From Nostocales cyanobacterium HT-58-2 (lineage in GTDB: Bacteria; Cyanobacteriota; Cyanobacteriia; Cyanobacteriales; Nostocaceae), in the NCBI GenBank assembly GCA_002163975.1, contig CP019636.1, positions 7,505,501 to 7,569,500 of the forward strand: 64,000 nucleotides of DNA, written 5' to 3'. The stretch's first letter is position 1. Each line of letters begins with the position of its first letter. A program made the position numbers and the translations under genes. This document shows positions 19,014 to 26,774 of this stretch, piece by piece. The notes beneath the pieces are model-generated. The model did not search any database, was not told the DNA's origin, and worked only from the letters and a program-made list of their open reading frames with translations.

Positions 19014-19053
19014 TAAATAAAATTATACGTAGGCTTAGGAGACTTTGTAGCTG

Positions 19054-19584
19054 GTGCGAGTTGAACTGTATGTGCAGGATCATTATCATGAATTATCCCA
19101 GCTTGAAGCTCAAAACTTGAGGGATAATTATGCCCCAATTGCTGCTAAAACTTGGGAAAACTGGTTTGGTCGCTGGTTGGAAATACTACACCCAAGTATT
19201 TCTCCAGCGTTAAATTATGAAATTGGTCTACGTTTGACAGATAACGTTGAAATTCGTAGCCTCAACAACCAATACCGTCATCAAGATAAACCGACAGACG
19301 TTTTATCCTTTGCAGCCCTAGAGGGAGATTTTCCTCAGCTATCAGAAGAAATGGACACCGAGGAACCATTGTATCTTGGTGATATTGTTATTTCTGTCCA
19401 GACAGCACAACAGCAAGCTCAGCAGCAGGAACACCCTTTACCAACAGAGCTTGCTTGGTTAGCAGCTCATGGATTACTACATCTTTTGGGTTGGGATCAT
19501 CCTGACGAAGACAGTTTGAACAAAATGCTAGAGCAGCAAGTAATCTTACTGAAAGCAATAGGTATTAAGATTGACTTAGAATAA
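19054..19584 (+). CDS. ybeY: endoribonuclease YbeY (rRNA maturation factor)
   Basis: A 176-residue single-domain metalloprotein. The zinc-binding signature HGLLHLLGWDH has H139, H143 and H149, preceded by NNQYRHQDKPTDVLSF (71-86), the other hallmark of the UPF0054 family. YbeY takes part in 16S rRNA 3' maturation and ribosome quality control. Translation starts at GTG 19054. The order ybeY-dgkA-trpG that follows is common in cyanobacteria. Confidence 0.96.
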   Translation: MRVELYVQDHYHELSQLEAQNLRDNYAPIAAKTWENWFGRWLEILHPSISPALNYEIGLRLTDNVEIRSLNNQYRHQDKPTDVLSFAALEGDFPQLSEEMDTEEPLYLGDIVISVQTAQQQAQQQEHPLPTELAWLAAHGLLHLLGWDHPDEDSLNKMLEQQVILLKAIGIKIDLE

Positions 19585-19722
19585 AACTTGCTGACTACAA
19601 TCTAAGTGCTATTCTGTATTTAACCAACATTTTTTCATTAAAAATTGCTGATAAATTCATTATTTTATTAAAATCTGCTGAAATCCCCTCCTCACCCATT
19701 CTGCTGTTTAATTTTTATTTCT

Positions 19723-20202
19723 ATGTCTCAACAAGTCTCGTCTCCACCAAAAGTTTCATCCCCCCCAGCACCAAACTGCATAGAAACAGCGGTTACTAAG
19801 CAACGTGAACTGTCATGGCAAGTCGCCTCTAATTTATTTGTGAGTTTTAGATATGCTTGGTGTGGAATTAGCTACGCTTTTCAAACTCAACGCAATTTTC
19901 GCATTCATGTTGGTGTCGGCACTCTAGCAATTGGCTTGAGTGTTTTTTTACATCTTAAACCTGTAGAAATATCTGTGATTGGACTAACGAGTGGTTTAGT
20001 TTTAGCGCTGGAGTTACTCAATACAGCCCTCGAGTCAATTGTGGATTTAACTGTGAAGCAGACTTACCATGAATTGGCAAAGATCGCCAAGGACTGCGCT
20101 GCTGGTGCTGTGCTTATCTCTGCTTTGGTAGCAGTACTCGTAGCTGGTACACTCTTACTTCCTCCCTTGTTAGCCTTCATCTTTTCCGTTGTGCAGTCTT
20201 GA
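19723..20202 (+). CDS. dgkA: diacylglycerol kinase / undecaprenol kinase family protein
   Basis: 159 residues. After a Pro/Ser-rich N-terminal tail (1-45), the DgkA core begins: FRYAWCGISYAFQTQRNFRI, VGVGTLAIGLSVFLHL, the active-site helix LALELLNTALESIVDL with its conserved Glu and Asn, and a third hydrophobic helix near the C-terminus. Members phosphorylate diacylglycerol or undecaprenol in the inner membrane. The Gram-positive-like form found in cyanobacteria may act on undecaprenol; this is family inference. Confidence 0.92.
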   Translation: MSQQVSSPPKVSSPPAPNCIETAVTKQRELSWQVASNLFVSFRYAWCGISYAFQTQRNFRIHVGVGTLAIGLSVFLHLKPVEISVIGLTSGLVLALELLNTALESIVDLTVKQTYHELAKIAKDCAAGAVLISALVAVLVAGTLLLPPLLAFIFSVVQS

Positions 20203-20260
20203 GTGAGTGCTGTAAACACTCAAAGAGGACTGCTAGCTGTGCGTAGTCTGTGCTGAGTAT

Positions 20261-20294
20261 GAGATGTTTTTGATGGAGAGATGTTTTTGATGGA
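20261..20294 (+). repeat. tandem 17-bp duplication
   Basis: GAGATGTTTTTGATGGA occurs twice head to tail at 20261-20277 and 20278-20294, in the gap between dgkA and trpG. A simple local duplication. Confidence 0.9.
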
Positions 20295-20400
20295 GACGCG
20301 ATTCACAAGTGTCTCTCCATATGACCTAAACAGTGATTAAAATCTTCTGGTGAGCATCAATCACAATAAACTGATTGATAAAAACCAGGAGCTATAAATT

Positions 20401-21009
20401 ATGATTATAGTTATCGATAATTACGACAGTTTTACGTATAATTTAGTGCAGTATATCGGTGAACTAGCGGTTGAGTTCCCGGTAGCAGCTGATATCCAGG
20501 TTTTTCGTAACGACAAAATCACCATTGATGAGATCCGTGCTTTAAAACCAGATGGAGTGGTGATTTCCCCTGGACCTGGTCGCCCAGAAGATGCTGGAGT
20601 TTCTTTAGATGTCATTTCTCAGCTTGGACCAAGCCTGCCAATTTTAGGAGTTTGCTTGGGTCATCAAAGTATCGGTCAAGCGTTTGGCGGTAAAATTGTT
20701 TCTGCTCCAGAGTTGATGCACGGTAAAACTTCTCAGATCCAGCACACAAGTGTAGGAGTCTTTAGCAACTTAGAAACTCCGATGGCCGCAACCAGGTATC
20801 ATAGTTTAGTAATTGAGCGTAAGACTTGCCCAGATGTGCTGGAAATCACGGCTTGGGTTGAAGATGGCACCATCATGGGAGTGCGACACCGGAACTATCC
20901 CCACATAGAAGGCGTCCAATTTCACCCAGAAAGTGTCCTGACAACTTCGGGGAAGCAGCTATTGCGAAACTTTCTAGAACAATTGCAGTCTCGAGAGATG
21001 AATCCATGA
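20401..21009 (+). CDS. trpG: anthranilate / aminodeoxychorismate synthase glutaminase subunit
   Basis: A 202-residue class I glutamine amidotransferase. The oxyanion strand is VVISPGPGRPEDAG (53-66), the nucleophile is C85 in GVCLGHQSIGQAFGG, and the catalytic His and Glu are H175 and E177 in FHPES. It supplies ammonia to TrpE and/or PabB for tryptophan and folate synthesis; neither synthase subunit is nearby, so the protein may serve both. CCAGGAGC 10 bases upstream supports the ATG at 20401. The stop overlaps the next gene by four bases. Confidence 0.93.
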   Translation: MIIVIDNYDSFTYNLVQYIGELAVEFPVAADIQVFRNDKITIDEIRALKPDGVVISPGPGRPEDAGVSLDVISQLGPSLPILGVCLGHQSIGQAFGGKIVSAPELMHGKTSQIQHTSVGVFSNLETPMAATRYHSLVIERKTCPDVLEITAWVEDGTIMGVRHRNYPHIEGVQFHPESVLTTSGKQLLRNFLEQLQSREMNP

Positions 21010-21776
21010 AACGACGACAGTTATTGGGCTATGCAGGGGCAGGATTAGTAACAACATGGATGACTAACCTCGGTTCCAACCTTCAAGCTCAAGCCCAATC
21101 TGGCGGTTCATTATCAATTCAGTGGTTGGGTCATACTAGCTTTCTGTTTACTGGTGGCGGAGCAAAAATTCTGACAAATCCTTTTCGGACAGTTGGCTGT
21201 ACCGCTGGTTATCGTGCGCCCAAGGTTGCGTCTGATTTAGTGCTGATTAGCAGTCAATTATTGGATGAAGGTGCTGTAGAAGACCTTCCAGGAAGTCCCA
21301 AGCTCATCTACGAACCGGGAGTTTACGACTTTAAGGGCATAAAGTTACAAGGAATTGCCATAAACCATGACCGTAAGGGTGGAAAGCAATTTGGCATCAA
21401 TACGGCTTGGCTTTGGAAGCAAGGCGGAATTAGTATCCTTCATTTAGGAGGAGCAGCAGCACCCATTTCGATTGAGCAAAAAATCCTTATGGGACGCCCT
21501 GATGTGGCATTAGTACCTGTAGGAGGCGGTGCAAAAGCCTACAATCCTGAGGAAGCTAAACAAGCAATTCAAACCCTCAATCCCAAGATAGTGATTCCTA
21601 CTCATTACCGTACACAAGCTGCTGACACATCTAATTGCGATATTTCGCCATTGGATGATTTCTTGTCAGTGATGAATGGAATGACAGTACGTCGTAGCAG
21701 TAGTGACACAATTACTGTTAGCTCTGGGAAATTACCAGACAATGGTGCTATTCAAATTTTGGGTTACAAGTTCTAG
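21006..21776 (+). CDS. Tat-exported metallo-beta-lactamase-fold hydrolase (UlaG-like)
   Basis: 256 residues. The N-terminus MKRRQLLGYAGAGLVTTW carries twin arginines and a hydrophobic stretch, ending near QAQAQS, consistent with a Tat signal. The mature part begins SIQWLGHTSFLF and contains INHDRKGGKQFG and IVIPTHYRTQA, as in the UlaG-like / YtnP branch of the MBL fold, but the classical HxHxDH motif is not seen. ATGA overlap (21006-21009) with trpG implies co-translation. Substrate unknown; the pairing with a cytosolic amidotransferase is more likely positional than functional. Confidence 0.83.
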   Translation: MKRRQLLGYAGAGLVTTWMTNLGSNLQAQAQSGGSLSIQWLGHTSFLFTGGGAKILTNPFRTVGCTAGYRAPKVASDLVLISSQLLDEGAVEDLPGSPKLIYEPGVYDFKGIKLQGIAINHDRKGGKQFGINTAWLWKQGGISILHLGGAAAPISIEQKILMGRPDVALVPVGGGAKAYNPEEAKQAIQTLNPKIVIPTHYRTQAADTSNCDISPLDDFLSVMNGMTVRRSSSDTITVSSGKLPDNGAIQILGYKF

Positions 21777-22012
21777 ACCAAGTTCTAGACAAAGAAGCAC
21801 GGGCATATTTTGATCAGCGGAGGAATTTCAATTCCTAATTCCTCCGAAGAGCGTAGACAGCTTTGCCAAAAAGTTTTACAATTTGATATGTAGTAGTATA
21901 TTTACTTATTGCCGAATTTTCCCAAGCATAGTAAAGATTTTCTGGTGATTTCTCCAGATTCTAAAACCGCTCTATTAAAATCAGGAAGTCTTTCATAGAG
22001 GGCGACAATCAC

Positions 22013-22135
22013 ATGGATGTAAAACTGATTTTAGCTGTATTAACAATTATCTTCACAGTTTCGTGCTTATTCTTTGGGACGAAAAATGGATTTTACGACT
22101 CAGACAACTATCATGGTAATGGCTCTGCCCATTGA
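22013..22135 (+). CDS. 40-residue single-span membrane protein
   Basis: A small gene: ATG at 22013, TGA at 22133-22135. The product starts MDVKLILAVLTIIFTVSCLF (one membrane helix) and has a polar tail, FYDSDNYHGNGSAH. A GAGGG sequence about 10 bases upstream fits a ribosome-binding site. It is bordered by non-coding DNA on both sides, and the strong hydrophobic/polar division argues for a real gene. It does not match any small photosystem or cytochrome subunit that I can recognise; the His/Asp-rich tail could bind metal (inference). Confidence 0.6.
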   Translation: MDVKLILAVLTIIFTVSCLFFGTKNGFYDSDNYHGNGSAH

Positions 22136-22149
22136 AGTTACTAAAGTCA

Positions 22150-22400
22150 TCAGTAATCTTTTTGCTGTGTCCAGAGCCTGCGGTACGGCTACACAGTTCG
22201 CGTATAGCTCCTTCAGACCCTAAAAGGGAAACCCAAAGGGTAAGAGTGCCGACCCGCTATGCGTTCACGAGGTGTACCAAAAGGACTTAAGCCAGTTGCC
22301 TGCGGTCAGTCATGAGGACGAGTACTAAAAGACACGTAGCATCCCCGTAAAAAGAGGGGAACTCACCGCAGCACTGGTCTCACCGCCCCCAGTCCCTAGG
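22150..22400. repeat. GC-rich interspersed repeat region
   Basis: About 250 bases made of pieces related to repeats elsewhere in the window: GCCTGCGGTACGGC, GGGAAACCCAAAGGGT, TTGCCTGCGGTC and GCAGCACTGGTCTCACCGC. The last recurs as GCAGCACTGTCTCACCGC near 42952. It contains a small hairpin CCCC-GTAAAAAGA-GGGG. No gene is seen between 22136 and 22668 that can be supported. Confidence 0.55.
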
Positions 22401-22668
22401 TTGAAGACTCTTCATTACCCACTTGTCTATAAATTGTACAAAACTAGCGTATCAATATTAACCAAAGAGATATCAGTATTTCAAGAGTGTGGGAATGCAT
22501 AGCTGATCTGGCGATGGACACTGGGTGGAAAGAAAAACCGTCCACGGCTGATGTCCTTTACGGATACTTTGCTTACGTTAAAGATTTCCTTCCGTATGCA
22601 AGTGTCCTCCCCTATGGAATTGGCATTGGGCAAATGTCCATAAAGATGAGGTTGGAGGGGAGAAGAGC

Positions 22669-24342
22669 ATGAGCGATCGCCTGTCGGTATCCTCTGGAGT
22701 TGATCCGGGGGAGGCGGTGAGTGAACTAGAATGTTTGCCCTTTGGGGTTCACCACGACAATGAGGGCGTTTGTTTGTTGGTGCGGATGGGACCACACCGC
22801 ATATTGCTTGACTGTGGCTTGGCAGATATTTCACCCTTAGTGAAGGGATTGAAAAAAACGGCACGTCGAGGGAATTCCCCTTTACCAGCAGATTTAGTTT
22901 TGGTCAGTCATGCCCATCCAGATCACGCCAAAGGATTGCTATCACTGCACAAGGCATTTCCACTGCTACCAATATACGCTAGTGAAGTGACCAGCAAGTT
23001 GCTGCCCTTAAATTGGCTGGAGCAAGGCTCCCAAGAAGCCCCGTCATTTTGTCAAGCGCTACCATTGCGTTCACCAGTGGAATTTAGAGATGGTCTGGTG
23101 GCAGAGCTATTTCCCGCTGGTCATCTACCTGGAGCCGTGGCGATTCTACTCACATATACCACTCCAGAGCGCTCTTACAAACTACTGTATACAGGGGACT
23201 TTTTTTTATCCAATTCGCGTCTGGTAGAAGGTTTGCGATTGGAAGAATTGCGGGGAATAGAATTGGATGTGCTCATTATTGAAGGAAGCTATGGGACTTC
23301 CCGTCATCCGCATCGTCGTGCCCAAGAAAATCAACTAGCCGAAAGAATAAATAGAGCGATCGCTGAGCGTTGTTCTGTGCTATTGCCTACACCTACTTTG
23401 GGAATGGGTCAAGAACTGCTAATGCTTTTGCGCAGTCATCACCATTTCACTGGAAGGGATTTAGATATTTGGGTTGATGGTACTGTCGCCGATGGATGCA
23501 ACGCCTATTTAGAATTACTACCTCATTTGCCTCCTTCAGTACAAAATTTTGCTCGGCATCAACCCCTATTTTGGGATGAACGGATACGTCCCCGGGTACG
23601 TCGGATGCTGCCAGAACAGCGCCCTTATGTTAGCAATCCTTGTATTATCCTCACGGACTCCACAACTGACCTGAGTCAATACTGTCAAAATGGTGCTAGT
23701 TCTTGGCTTACTCTTGTGCCAGAGAAAACGAATATAAAAACTAACGATCAAGACTCACAACTGACTAACATCGAAACTTATCTTCTCGCTCAGCATAGTG
23801 ACGGTCCTGGAACCACCCAGCTCATTCATAATTTGAGACCGCAACACGTCATCTTCGTCCACGGTTCTCCTGCTTACTTAGCAGACCTGACAAGCTTAGA
23901 AGAATTGCAAAATCGCTATCATCTTCATTCTCCAGCAGCTGGCACATTAGTGGAACTGCCCATAGGAGAAACATTTTTACAACCAGCTGCCCCAGAAACG
24001 AATTATGAAGGTGAGCTTACGGAATTGGGAACTGTAGTCACAATTACTTTACCCGATGCAATCACTGCTGATCCTCGTTGGCGACACTTTGCGGATACAG
24101 GTCTCATTGAAGCCCGCTGGCAAGGAGAAGAATTGGTATTGCGGGGACTATCCCAAAGAGAGCTCCTTAACCAAAACAGTGAGCGCTTTATCTTGTCTGA
24201 TATTGACTGCTGCGGTACTTGTCGACATCAAAGGGGACAGCGATGTTGGAATCCCTCGTCCCCGTTGTATAACTTCAAGGTTACACTCGAAGGTTACTGC
24301 CCTGCCTTTGAACGTAACATTGACAGGAGCCTTGAGCCCTGA
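22669..24342 (+). CDS. MBL-fold / beta-CASP-like nuclease with C-terminal Cys cluster
   Basis: 557 residues. The metallo-beta-lactamase core has SHAHPDHAKGL with HAHPDH at 81-86, GHLPGAVAILL and LYTGDFFLSNSRLVEG. The following region (ELDVLIIEGSYGTSRHPHR..., then LLPTPTLGMGQELLMLL) resembles beta-CASP RNA-processing nucleases (CPSF73/RNase J-like exonucleases). The last 50 residues hold CCGTCRHQRGQRCW and GYCPAFE, a cysteine-rich tail that may bind metal. Likely an RNA or DNA processing enzyme in the cytosol; the exact substrate is unknown. Confidence 0.82.
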   Translation: MSDRLSVSSGVDPGEAVSELECLPFGVHHDNEGVCLLVRMGPHRILLDCGLADISPLVKGLKKTARRGNSPLPADLVLVSHAHPDHAKGLLSLHKAFPLLPIYASEVTSKLLPLNWLEQGSQEAPSFCQALPLRSPVEFRDGLVAELFPAGHLPGAVAILLTYTTPERSYKLLYTGDFFLSNSRLVEGLRLEELRGIELDVLIIEGSYGTSRHPHRRAQENQLAERINRAIAERCSVLLPTPTLGMGQELLMLLRSHHHFTGRDLDIWVDGTVADGCNAYLELLPHLPPSVQNFARHQPLFWDERIRPRVRRMLPEQRPYVSNPCIILTDSTTDLSQYCQNGASSWLTLVPEKTNIKTNDQDSQLTNIETYLLAQHSDGPGTTQLIHNLRPQHVIFVHGSPAYLADLTSLEELQNRYHLHSPAAGTLVELPIGETFLQPAAPETNYEGELTELGTVVTITLPDAITADPRWRHFADTGLIEARWQGEELVLRGLSQRELLNQNSERFILSDIDCCGTCRHQRGQRCWNPSSPLYNFKVTLEGYCPAFERNIDRSLEP

Positions 24343-24452
24343 GCTATTATTTTGCTGTTTTGCTCATTTCCGCAATTGGACTCAGCACTTGGTTCTTACG
24401 AGTCGTGATGCGTAAAGCCCCCGAATTCTATTCGGGGGATATTAAGCGAACA

Positions 24453-24470
24453 GGATGAATTTATTCATCC
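24453..24470. repeat. short perfect hairpin inside the IS left end
   Basis: GGATGAAT (24453-24460) pairs with ATTCATCC (24463-24470) across TT. It lies just outside the tnpA stop codon and is probably part of the left-end structure or a tnpA terminator. Confidence 0.5.
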
Positions 24471-24578
24471 GTGATGGGGGTCATTATGGGGGTCATTGAT
24501 GTATTCCAAGACTTTTTGAGTGCTGACCTTGCCAGTGGTGTCAAACATATATGAATGTGTCCACAAGCTAGGCAGTTT
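24465..24578 (-). pseudogene. tnpA: C-terminal remnant of IS200/IS605 Y1 transposase TnpA
   Basis: Read on the minus strand, an uninterrupted frame encodes KLPSLWTHSYMFDTTGKVST, then QKVLEYINDPHND and a stop at 24465-24467. LPSLWTxSYF...TTGxVS...YI matches the C-terminus of IS200-type TnpA, including the terminal helix. About the first three quarters, with the HUH motif and probably the catalytic Tyr, is absent. The frame stops being TnpA-like at about 24578, where the tnpB sequence begins on the other strand. The gene is dead. Confidence 0.8.
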
Positions 24579-25225
24579 CATTCTTTGACTTTGGGCTAAA
24601 AACATTCCTCACCTGCTCAGACGGCACTAAAATTGAGTCTCCCCAATTTTTCAAGCAGTCCCTAAACGCTATCAAGAAAGCTAGTAGACAGCATTCCAAA
24701 AAGCTAAAAGGATCATCAAACAGGGAACAAGCAAGGAAAAACTTAGTACGCAAGCATGAGGACATTTCTAATCGTCGGCGTGACTGGTTCTGGAAGTTAG
24801 CCCATGAATTAACTGATAAGTTCGATATCCTCTGCTTTGAAACCCTAAATCTTATGGGGATGCAACGTCTTTGGGGTAGGAAAATATCAGACTTAGCTTT
24901 CGGTGAGTTTCTGCAAATCTTAGAATGGGTTGCCAAAAAGAAAAATAAACTGGTTGTTTTCATCGACCAGTGGTATCCCAGTAGCAAGACTTGCTCTAGT
25001 TGTGGGCACGTTTTAGAAAGTCTTGATTTGTCAATGAGAGAGTGGCGTTGTCCATCCTGTCAGTCAGTTCATGGAAGAGATGAAAACGCCAGTCGTAATA
25101 TTTGTGCAGTCGGGGCATCGACTGTTGGGTTAGGTCAGCAGTGCGGTGGACGGGTTCCCCGGCATAAAGCAACTGCTGACCCGGAGGGCGATGTAAGACT
25201 GGCTTTGCCTGCAATTGCTGTTTGA
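24572..25225 (+). pseudogene. tnpB: 5'-truncated tnpB (RuvC and zinc-finger half only)
   Basis: The open frame starts at the junction without a Met. It encodes FDFGLK (RuvC-I Asp), SPQFFKQSLNAIKKASRQHS, CFETLNL (RuvC-II Glu), a zinc finger CSSCG...CPSC and GRDENASRNI (RuvC-III Asp), ending at TGA 25223-25225. The N-terminal wedge/REC part, roughly 200 residues, is missing. An internal ATG at 24854 would yield only the last 123 residues. A truncated product could not act as a guided nuclease, although the omega-RNA-type right end remains. Confidence 0.88.
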
Positions 25226-25229
25226 GCCT

Positions 25230-25275
25230 AGAATCCCCCGAATGAGCGCGAAGCGGATTCGGGGGAGTATGTCAA
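25230..25275 (+). other. tnpB right end / omega-RNA 3' scaffold
   Basis: AGAATCC, then a hairpin with arms CCCCCGAAT/ATTCGGGGG, then AGTATGTCAA. The same AGAATC...hairpin...GTCAA layout occurs at three other places in the window. In TnpB systems the RNA scaffold ends at the element boundary and the next bases form the guide, here beginning TACATACAAAAAGCG at 25276. Confidence 0.65.
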
Positions 25276-25354
25276 TACATACAAAAAGCGCCAGTTAAGA
25301 GGGCTTAGGAAACCCGCCTTCGCCTGGCAAAGACACTGCGTGAGCGTGTAGTGG

Positions 25355-25409
25355 TGTAAGCCATAAGCCTGTGGCTGAGAGTACCACAGCCACAGGCTTA
25401 TGGCTTACA
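25355..25409. repeat. 23-bp perfect inverted repeat
   Basis: Arms 25355-25377 and 25387-25409 are perfectly complementary (first bases TGTAAGCCATAAGCCTGTGG) around a 9-base loop AGAGTACCA. No T-run follows. It starts about 80 bases beyond the IS605 right end and is not within any gene. Confidence 0.9.
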
Positions 25410-25437
25410 GGACTGGTGTTACGGGGTCCTACACGTG

Positions 25438-25516
25438 AAAAATAAGCCGGACCTTGTTTTATTGATCTGTCTACCCCATCGATTCATCGAGGGGCTTGAA
25501 TGTCCGGCTTATTTTT
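25438..25516. repeat. 79-bp element with 15-bp perfect terminal inverted repeats
   Basis: AAAAATAAGCCGGAC (25438-25452) and GTCCGGCTTATTTTT (25502-25516) bracket 49 bases that include CTACCCCATCGATTCATCGAGGGG. The A-tract and T-tract at the two ends would make the structure look like an intrinsic terminator from either direction. Confidence 0.85.
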
Positions 25517-25738
25517 AGGGGACAATGCGTCATGAGTCGCCAGACTGCTGGAAAACGGTACTTGCACTAATGGAGGGCAACAATGGAAGGAACTTCCCTT
25601 CTCCCATCCCAGAGGCTGCACTAACTGAGGCACTAGCGCGAATGGATTCCCAGTCCTTGATTGAGGGAAAGCCGTCATTGGCGCTGGAGTCACCTCACAG
25701 CACTAGCTCTTCAGCACTGATGAGGCACTGAGTAGTGA

Positions 25739-26050
25739 TTATTCTGGGTTGGAATCAGTAAAACGATTGCGGATGCGCTCAGCTTCTGGACACTCTTCTG
25801 TTAAAAGAGGTTCTACGTTGCCGCGTGGCACTGAAGCTAATTTTTGCGTTACAGCACCAATGCTTTCAAGGCGAACCATTTCCTCCCAAGAACAAATTTC
25901 ATCTTCTTCTTCTGTTTCATAACGTAGGGTGACTAAATCTCCCTCTATATCGATGATGCGGGCGCGTTCAATCCAGCGTTGTTGGTCCCGCAAGAACACA
26001 CAGACCTCCCGCCCATCGCAACACAATTGATAAATCTTGCGGTGTAGCAT
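25739..26050 (-). CDS. DUF6679-like conserved cyanobacterial protein
   Basis: A 103-residue acidic soluble protein (MLHRKIYQLCCDGREVCVFL, then DQQRWIERARIIDIEGDLVT, SWEEMVRLESIGAVTQKLAS). The sequence agrees with a short family I recall from cyanobacteria (DUF6679), which is very conserved but uncharacterised. The central part resembles a small beta-barrel (ARIIDIEGDLVTLRYE), as in Sm/SH3-like folds; this is only an impression. It is flanked by non-coding DNA. Confidence 0.72.
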   Translation of the reverse strand: MLHRKIYQLCCDGREVCVFLRDQQRWIERARIIDIEGDLVTLRYETEEEDEICSWEEMVRLESIGAVTQKLASVPRGNVEPLLTEECPEAERIRNRFTDSNPE

Positions 26051-26774
26051 CTACTGCTTCTGCCTTTTTAAACCTAGTTAAATCTGTCAACATCTGGGCT
26101 TTGCCCCTAGTATAGGACACCCTTTTATTGTTCGTTAACTGAGCCAACTTAGGGTGTCTTGCTTGACCCGAGCCAGAGACTTGTTTGTCGTTGTCAGTGC
26201 AATGAGCTTTTTGGGTCATAAAATTTCCCATGACTGCAAAGAGTAAAACTCAATCTCTACCGGGGTCATTCAAAAAATGTTTACTTCATAGAAGTCACAT
26301 AATTGGGGATTTATCCTGACTAAATTAGGTGGAATTGGCGAGCCCTTCCAATCATTATGTAATAAAAGATACTCCAGAACAAGCATTCCTTGCGGTTGTT
26401 TTAGTTGCCTACTTGTAGTCATTGGCATCACTGGGAAGTCAGGGGATGTTGCTTTACTTTTACCCCTATGTACTTGATCTTAGCTTATTCTCTCGTAACC
26501 TTCATGGTTTTAAACAACAACACCTTACCTTTAAGTTTTTGGCTGAATTCTTTTGCGTTGTGTGATGTGTTTGTTAGCTTCAACAATACAGTGGAGCACA
26601 GTGCTTGTGCGCTTTTAGAGTTGTATGCAGGAAATTTCATTGCCATCTTGTGAGGGTGCGTGTCCTCTGATTCCACCAGCACACACGGCATTATGTAAGG
26701 CAGTCAAATCTGTTGATTCTTAAATCCTTGTCAATATCAGTGAGATGCACCCTGAGCAAGTGGTTCTCAATATC
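26051..26774. other. 724-base intergenic stretch without a supportable gene
   Basis: Several short open frames cross it on both strands, but none has recognisable sequence, a good ribosome-binding site and consistent codon use together. It presumably contains the promoter for the gene at 26050. Confidence 0.45.

Larger units (their letters stand above)
24418..25275 (+). mobile_element. internally deleted IS605-type element
   Basis: The left boundary candidate is a hairpin with arms CCCCCGAAT/ATTCGGGGG (24418-24426, 24430-24438). The right boundary is a hairpin with the same 9-base arms (25235-25243, 25257-25265) followed by AGTATGTCAA ending at 25275. Between them lie the 3' part of a tnpA on the minus strand and the 3' half of a tnpB on the plus strand, tail-outward. 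The middle, which should hold both 5' halves, is missing. Both ends persist, so mobilisation by a helper transposase is conceivable but not shown. Confidence 0.75.

Noticed and set aside
22300..22345. Hammerhead-like core around CATGAGGACGAG
   Set aside because: The CTGATGAG...GAAA core is not complete and no flanking stems fit.
22487..22672. 61-codon frame whose TGA overlaps the ATG of the beta-CASP gene
   Set aside because: The ATGA overlap is suggestive, but the peptide is not recognisable, starts with GTG without a clear ribosome-binding site, and follows a repeat region. It could still be a leader peptide, but I cannot support it.
25968..26231. Minus-strand frame overlapping the start of the DUF6679-like gene
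   Set aside because: It runs through the start of a well-supported gene in another frame and has no recognisable sequence.
26405..26653. Plus-strand hydrophobic frame in the 26-kb gap
   Set aside because: Cys/Phe/Leu-rich composition typical of chance frames in AT-rich DNA; no ribosome-binding site and no family resemblance.
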